A stretch of DNA of 64,000 bases from positions 496,001-560,000 of the forward strand of contig NZ_JAPELY010000002.1 in the NCBI RefSeq assembly GCF_026343295.1, in the 5' to 3' direction. This stretch comes from Streptomyces sp. NBC_00083 (GTDB lineage: Bacteria > Actinomycetota > Actinomycetes > Streptomycetales > Streptomycetaceae). Position numbers and translations under genes: made by a program. Within the stretch, counting starts at the first letter, position 1, and every line of letters starts with the position of its first letter. The notes beneath the pieces were generated by a model. It saw only the letters and a list, made by a program, of their open reading frames with translations. It did not search any database and had not been told where the DNA came from. This document shows, in pieces, positions 61,901 through 64,000 of this stretch.

Positions 61901-62686
61901 GTGACCGGGCTCGAACGGTGGGTGGCACGGCTGCCCGGCGCCACCGGCCCCGCCCGCGCCCTGGCCAGGCTGCTCACCAGCCTCGACCGGCACGACGAGG
62001 CGAGCGAGGTGCTGTCGACGGCGCGGCGCGAGGCGTTCGGCGAGCGCGGCAGGCAGCGGCTCGCGGCGGCGTTCGTCCGCCACGACATCGACCGCGGCGC
62101 GTACGCCGAAGCCGTCGCGCGGCTCCGGGCGCTCCTGGACGGCGGCTCGGACGACGAGCGGCTGCGCCACCTCATGGTCGAGACGTACAGCCGGTGGATC
62201 GGCGCGGGCGGGCAGTTGCCCGCGGTGCAGCGCATCGCCGAGGACCTGGCGCGGTGGAGCGACGAGGAGACGGTCGAGAGCCGCCGCGCCCTGGTGGTGG
62301 CGGCGACCATGGCCGCGCACCGGGACCGCCCCGACGACCTCCGCCTGCTCGTGGACGAACTGCGCGCCCTGTGGACGGCGGATCCGGGCAACGTGGAAGC
62401 GCGCTACCACCTGGTCACCGCGCTGTACGGGCAGGCCTGGCAGCTCCGCGAGCAGATCCGCTCGGCCGCCGGCGCGGGCCGCCGCACCCTGCGCGACCGG
62501 CTCGACCTGGCCCGCACGGAGTGCGCCCACCACGCCACCGCCCTCCTCGGCACCGGAGAGACGCGGTTCGCCGGCTCCGAGGCCGGCTCCCAGGAACGCG
62601 TCCCGGACACGGGCCCCCTGAAGGACGAGACCCGCCGGGCGAAACTGACGGAGATCCTGTCCGCGATCGGCCCGGCCGGAACCTGA
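58976..62686 (+). CDS. Giant TPR-rich protein, last gene of the Hsp70-TIR cluster
   Basis: This 1236-residue soluble protein has an N-terminal TPR unit (about 35-125, RALTLLARAHRLDNANPKHP, VGLLYLRHGRLEAAVRWLTA), a central region with predicted helices (LAVFEAAAGRLGGLGDDALA, GLVPRLEAVRQGWLEALQRF), a Pro/Ala linker near 520-545, and further TPR repeats (ARQRWGAMLRDDPLHPGVLR, AHTSAGDLAPAAQAWRRHLE) through about 640. The rest is helical without a recognised domain, with further TPR-like pairs near the end (DRHDEASEVLSTARREAFG). No nuclease, ATPase or protease signature was found. Its start overlaps the TIR gene stop as ATGA. Confidence 0.8.
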   Translation: MSAPRALESRPDVLERLTGQLWADMEQQLPVTQGQLDAVVEACFRIGVHPSTEPARALTLLARAHRLDNANPKHPYHVGLLYLRHGRLEAAVRWLTAAADLAPTHHRIWAHLSLAHRRLDEARAGTEGYAGDDRTRAQTIADTIRAGRDDFEPEGDPDGPEGDPDGSDRRAEPPLPLLRPGECRWSGVHDMAADGRLRGRTAERGRDALAEELAHIAELAGRRHGGSAAFAVLAVEWMVYGYPPATVRRLAQRLPRQDGPALRLLHLVCDLFETDRAELPDRLAACLADGSLPDTLTALIHRQRLFWRPLRFPDLGAHAAARAFTDGDPARHEKALRAAEKALGAAPPEPMRDVVAPDASAGPAGPAGPDERLAVFEAAAGRLGGLGDDALAHAKALAKGALGAAEDFARVTGDKEILGGLVPRLEAVRQGWLEALQRFKDAEPAGLVMEFAEFRRRVEECEALFQQPLGSLRSILTKKVERKLGAKAGEFAGVEPAPSAHGLALGARLAELESEQLPGSGAVAAAAPPADRIPAPAPPPADAGPRERVTHALRAAEARLDANFDEAWRTLDAYPPALRHREAVALLRAYLGGRQAESDLRLGRTTAARQRWGAMLRDDPLHPGVLRNLAVAHTSAGDLAPAAQAWRRHLEALYLKDLAHGDIRRGAAERAEVHRVLAGSFGTAPLCAGSAPHNELDGDPRDVPVVLASTGKVAVATAHLRLEELNHTLAHRAPTLLLGVGRSVGEEELAAARDRAEQSVATAVRELPPRVREPFAKLCRQRIDEAYRDASQAQGRTRRASDEAEEQEHETWVRGRVLWRLRLVGALTAAEAEWPLTEYCGDVIANLRLVDAMPLDPANEVVLRAARLLGIPGNPAETLARHNQLAQLACNFALGKIYDAAEETSAGAATQDFPERFRRTARSWGRNGDSIPERYADLLDDPTQLYHPSARSAFAILETSAAPGDDTERRVVEAAVTGLERWVARLPGATGPARALARLLTSLDRHDEASEVLSTARREAFGERGRQRLAAAFVRHDIDRGAYAEAVARLRALLDGGSDDERLRHLMVETYSRWIGAGGQLPAVQRIAEDLARWSDEETVESRRALVVAATMAAHRDRPDDLRLLVDELRALWTADPGNVEARYHLVTALYGQAWQLREQIRSAAGAGRRTLRDRLDLARTECAHHATALLGTGETRFAGSEAGSQERVPDTGPLKDETRRAKLTEILSAIGPAGT

Positions 62687-62729
62687 CGGGGGCGCAGGGC
62701 GGCGCGGCGCGCCCCGGACGCACCCGCAG

Positions 62730-63089
62730 CTACGCGCGCTTGCGTTTCGGCTTGGGGGCGGTGGCTGGTTCGGGAGTGTCCGCGGTGGGGCCCGCTGCCG
62801 CGTCCTCCGCCACTGCTGCCAGGATGGTGGCGAGGTTCACGTGCAGGTCGAAGGGGGCGAGCTCGAAGTACTTGAGGGCCTTGCCGTCGTCCGAGAGTTC
62901 CAGGCTGCCGAGGACCAGACCGGCTTTTTCCAGCCGCTCCAGGTGCATGTAGAGCAACGGGCGGGACATGCCGAGACGGCGGGCCAGTTCGCTGACGTAC
63001 ATCCGGCCCTCGGAGAGCTCGGCGATGACCCTCAGTCGCTGGGCATGGCCGACGGCGGCAAGTACAGCCAGAAGCTCCTCGCTCGTCAT
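62730..63089 (-). CDS. ArsR-like winged-helix regulator
   Basis: This 119-residue protein has an ArsR-type fold: LAAVGHAQRLRVIAELSEG, VSELARRLGMSRPLLYMHL (recognition helix), ERLEKAGLVLGSLELSDDGK (wing) and a C-terminal helix, ending in a basic tail PKPKRKRA. The usual metal-binding cysteine motif is absent. It is convergent with the Hsp70-TIR cluster, ending 43 bases after the giant TPR gene, and could belong to a separate unit. A 10-bp inverted repeat lies upstream. Confidence 0.85.
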   Translation of the reverse strand: MTSEELLAVLAAVGHAQRLRVIAELSEGRMYVSELARRLGMSRPLLYMHLERLEKAGLVLGSLELSDDGKALKYFELAPFDLHVNLATILAAVAEDAAAGPTADTPEPATAPKPKRKRA

Positions 63090-63114
63090 GGCCCACCTCT
63101 AGCAATCCCGGAAA

Positions 63115-63176
63115 CCTGTAGGCCGAGACTTTCCCATGGAATGAACGGCTGTCAAACGTTCGTCCCGGCCTACAGG
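63115..63176. repeat. 10-bp inverted repeat around the ArsR promoter region
   Basis: CCTGTAGGCC (63115-63124) and GGCCTACAGG (63167-63176) are perfect reverse complements separated by 42 bases. The right arm reaches into the last codons of the phosphopantetheinyl transferase gene. The spacing suits a two-site operator, or a long stem ending that transcript. Confidence 0.45.
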
Positions 63177-63865
63177 CAGGCGGAGGGGGTGACGAGGTCG
63201 GCCACCGCCGCCAGGAGGAAGTCCTCCGTCGCCAGCCAGCGACCGGGGAAGCGGGCCGATCCCGGGCGGCCGGGCAGCACCTCGGCGTCGAAGGCGCCCC
63301 GGTCGGGGCGGTGGCCGGGGGGTGCGGGGCGCAGGGTGACGCGGATGTCGTGCAGGCTGCGCGGACGCGCGGGGCCGGAGCGTACGCCCTCGGGGAACCA
63401 CGCCTTGAACGCCGCCTCCTTGGCGCAGAACAACAGCCGGTCCCAGTGGACGGACGGGGCCAGGAGGAGGAGCGCCGCCTGGCGCTCGCGCTCCTCGGGG
63501 AGCGCCACCGACGCCAGGACGCCCGCGCGCAGCGGGCGGTGCGGTTCGGCGTCGATGCCGAGCGCCCGGACGTCGGTGCGCCGGGCGGCGACGGCGGCGC
63601 GGTAGCCGCGGCAGTGGGTCATGCTTCCGACGGTCCCGGCCGGCCAGCGCGGGGCGCCCTCGGCGTCGGGCAGGAGCGGGGCAGGCGCCACGCCGAGCGC
63701 GCCCAGGGCGACGCGGGCGCAGTGCCGCACGGTGGTGAACTCCCGGCGCCGCCCGGCCCCCACCCCCTTCATCAGGGCCCGCTCGGCTGGGAAGAGACCC
63801 TCGTCCGGGGTGTCGCCGAAGTGCTCCGCGCAGGCGACCCCCTCCGGCAGTGCCGATGCGATCAA
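63170..63865 (-). CDS. 4'-phosphopantetheinyl transferase (Sfp/EntD type)
   Basis: This 231-residue protein has the three Sfp-family motifs: GSMTHCRGYRAAVAARR (P1-like), ALGIDAEPHRPL (Mg2+ site, D and E), and LLFCAKEAAFKAWFPEG (W/KEA motif). It transfers 4'-phosphopantetheine from CoA to carrier proteins of NRPS, PKS or fatty acid systems. The TTG start overlaps the stop of the upstream gene (TTGA), so the two are translationally coupled. Confidence 0.9.
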   Translation of the reverse strand: MIASALPEGVACAEHFGDTPDEGLFPAERALMKGVGAGRRREFTTVRHCARVALGALGVAPAPLLPDAEGAPRWPAGTVGSMTHCRGYRAAVAARRTDVRALGIDAEPHRPLRAGVLASVALPEERERQAALLLLAPSVHWDRLLFCAKEAAFKAWFPEGVRSGPARPRSLHDIRVTLRPAPPGHRPDRGAFDAEVLPGRPGSARFPGRWLATEDFLLAAVADLVTPSACL

Positions 63866-64000
63866 CTCGGCTGATCGGCCGGCGCGTCGGTCTCCTTGGA
63901 GACCTTCGGGCCGGGGTTCGCGCCGGGCCGGGTGCGGTTCAGGGCCGCGACCACGTCCTCGGCCACCTCGGCGACGCTCGGCCGGTCGAGCAGCACCGCG
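63862..64000 (-). CDS. C-terminal fragment of a gene coupled to the phosphopantetheinyl transferase (partial)
   Basis: The frame runs in from the right edge, reading minus strand from 63999. It gives 45 residues, beginning AVLLDRPSVAEVAEDVVAAL and then NRTRPGANPGPK, to a TGA at 63862-63864. The helix SVAEVAEDVVAAL and its coupling with a phosphopantetheinyl transferase suggest the end of a carrier-domain, condensation or related biosynthetic protein, but nothing decisive is visible. The rest of the gene is outside the window. Confidence 0.6.
   Translation of the reverse strand, partial: AVLLDRPSVAEVAEDVVAALNRTRPGANPGPKVSKETDAPADQPS

Overview
The window is chromosomal DNA of a streptomycete. 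The evidence is the very high GC, GTG and TTG starts, ATGA/GTGA-coupled operons, a WhiB-family regulator, an ahpC-ahpD/oxyR locus, a polyphosphate glucokinase, DUF1707, DUF4245 and DUF6542 proteins, and a Flp/Tad pilus cluster with its own two-component system. No tRNA, rRNA, CRISPR array, phage module or complete insertion sequence was seen.

Layout. 1-6.6 kb: the 3' part of a Tad (tight adherence) pilus operon, with the end of the secretion ATPase, two TadB/TadC-like membrane proteins, a sensor kinase and LuxR-type regulator, a Flp prepilin, a TadE-like pseudopilin, a lipoprotein and an OmpA-domain protein. 6.7-10.4 kb: a lipoprotein, a DUF192 protein, a methyltransferase whose stop codon lies in a small palindromic MITE-like element, and a DUF2079 membrane protein. 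10.5-10.7 kb: a probable 6C-type small RNA ending in a perfect terminator. 10.7-17.6 kb: an aldo/keto reductase, a cis-prenyltransferase, a repeat-filled gap, a PIN-PhoH ATPase, a secreted SLT-type transglycosylase and an AI-2E-family membrane protein. 17.7-19.9 kb: ahpD-ahpC and divergent oxyR (peroxide defence). 19.9-25.9 kb: an operon of two paralogous FtsX-type permeases, one ABC ATPase and a PadR regulator. 26-31.7 kb: a bifunctional penicillin-binding protein, a GAF/PP2C/HATPase phosphatase and a DUF402 protein.

31.7-48.4 kb is a conserved metabolic block: class II and class I fumarases, a secreted SGNH esterase with a ricin-type lectin tail, a DUF1707 protein, a WhiB-like protein, fructose-1,6-bisphosphatase (glpX), DUF4245, a nitroreductase-family enzyme, exonuclease VII (xseA/xseB), an APC permease, ispH, ppgK, a DUF6542 protein and ychF. 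Gene boundaries here carry very strong bidirectional hairpin terminators. A long dispersed intergenic repeat occurs twice, near 12.8 and 41.0 kb.

49.3-62.7 kb is the most striking region. Eight same-strand genes, mostly joined by 4-base ATGA overlaps, encode a J-like protein without HPD, an Hsp70-family ATPase with a proline-rich tail, a probable pseudokinase-TPR protein, a membrane-anchored helical-repeat protein, a 100-residue protein, a TPR/coiled-coil protein, a TIR-domain protein with a beta-propeller, and a 1236-residue TPR-rich protein. The architecture (chaperone-type NTPase switch, superhelical scaffolds, pseudokinase, TIR effector) suggests an undescribed conflict or immune-like signalling system. 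The window ends with a convergent ArsR-type regulator, a phosphopantetheinyl transferase, and the 3' end of a gene coupled to it.
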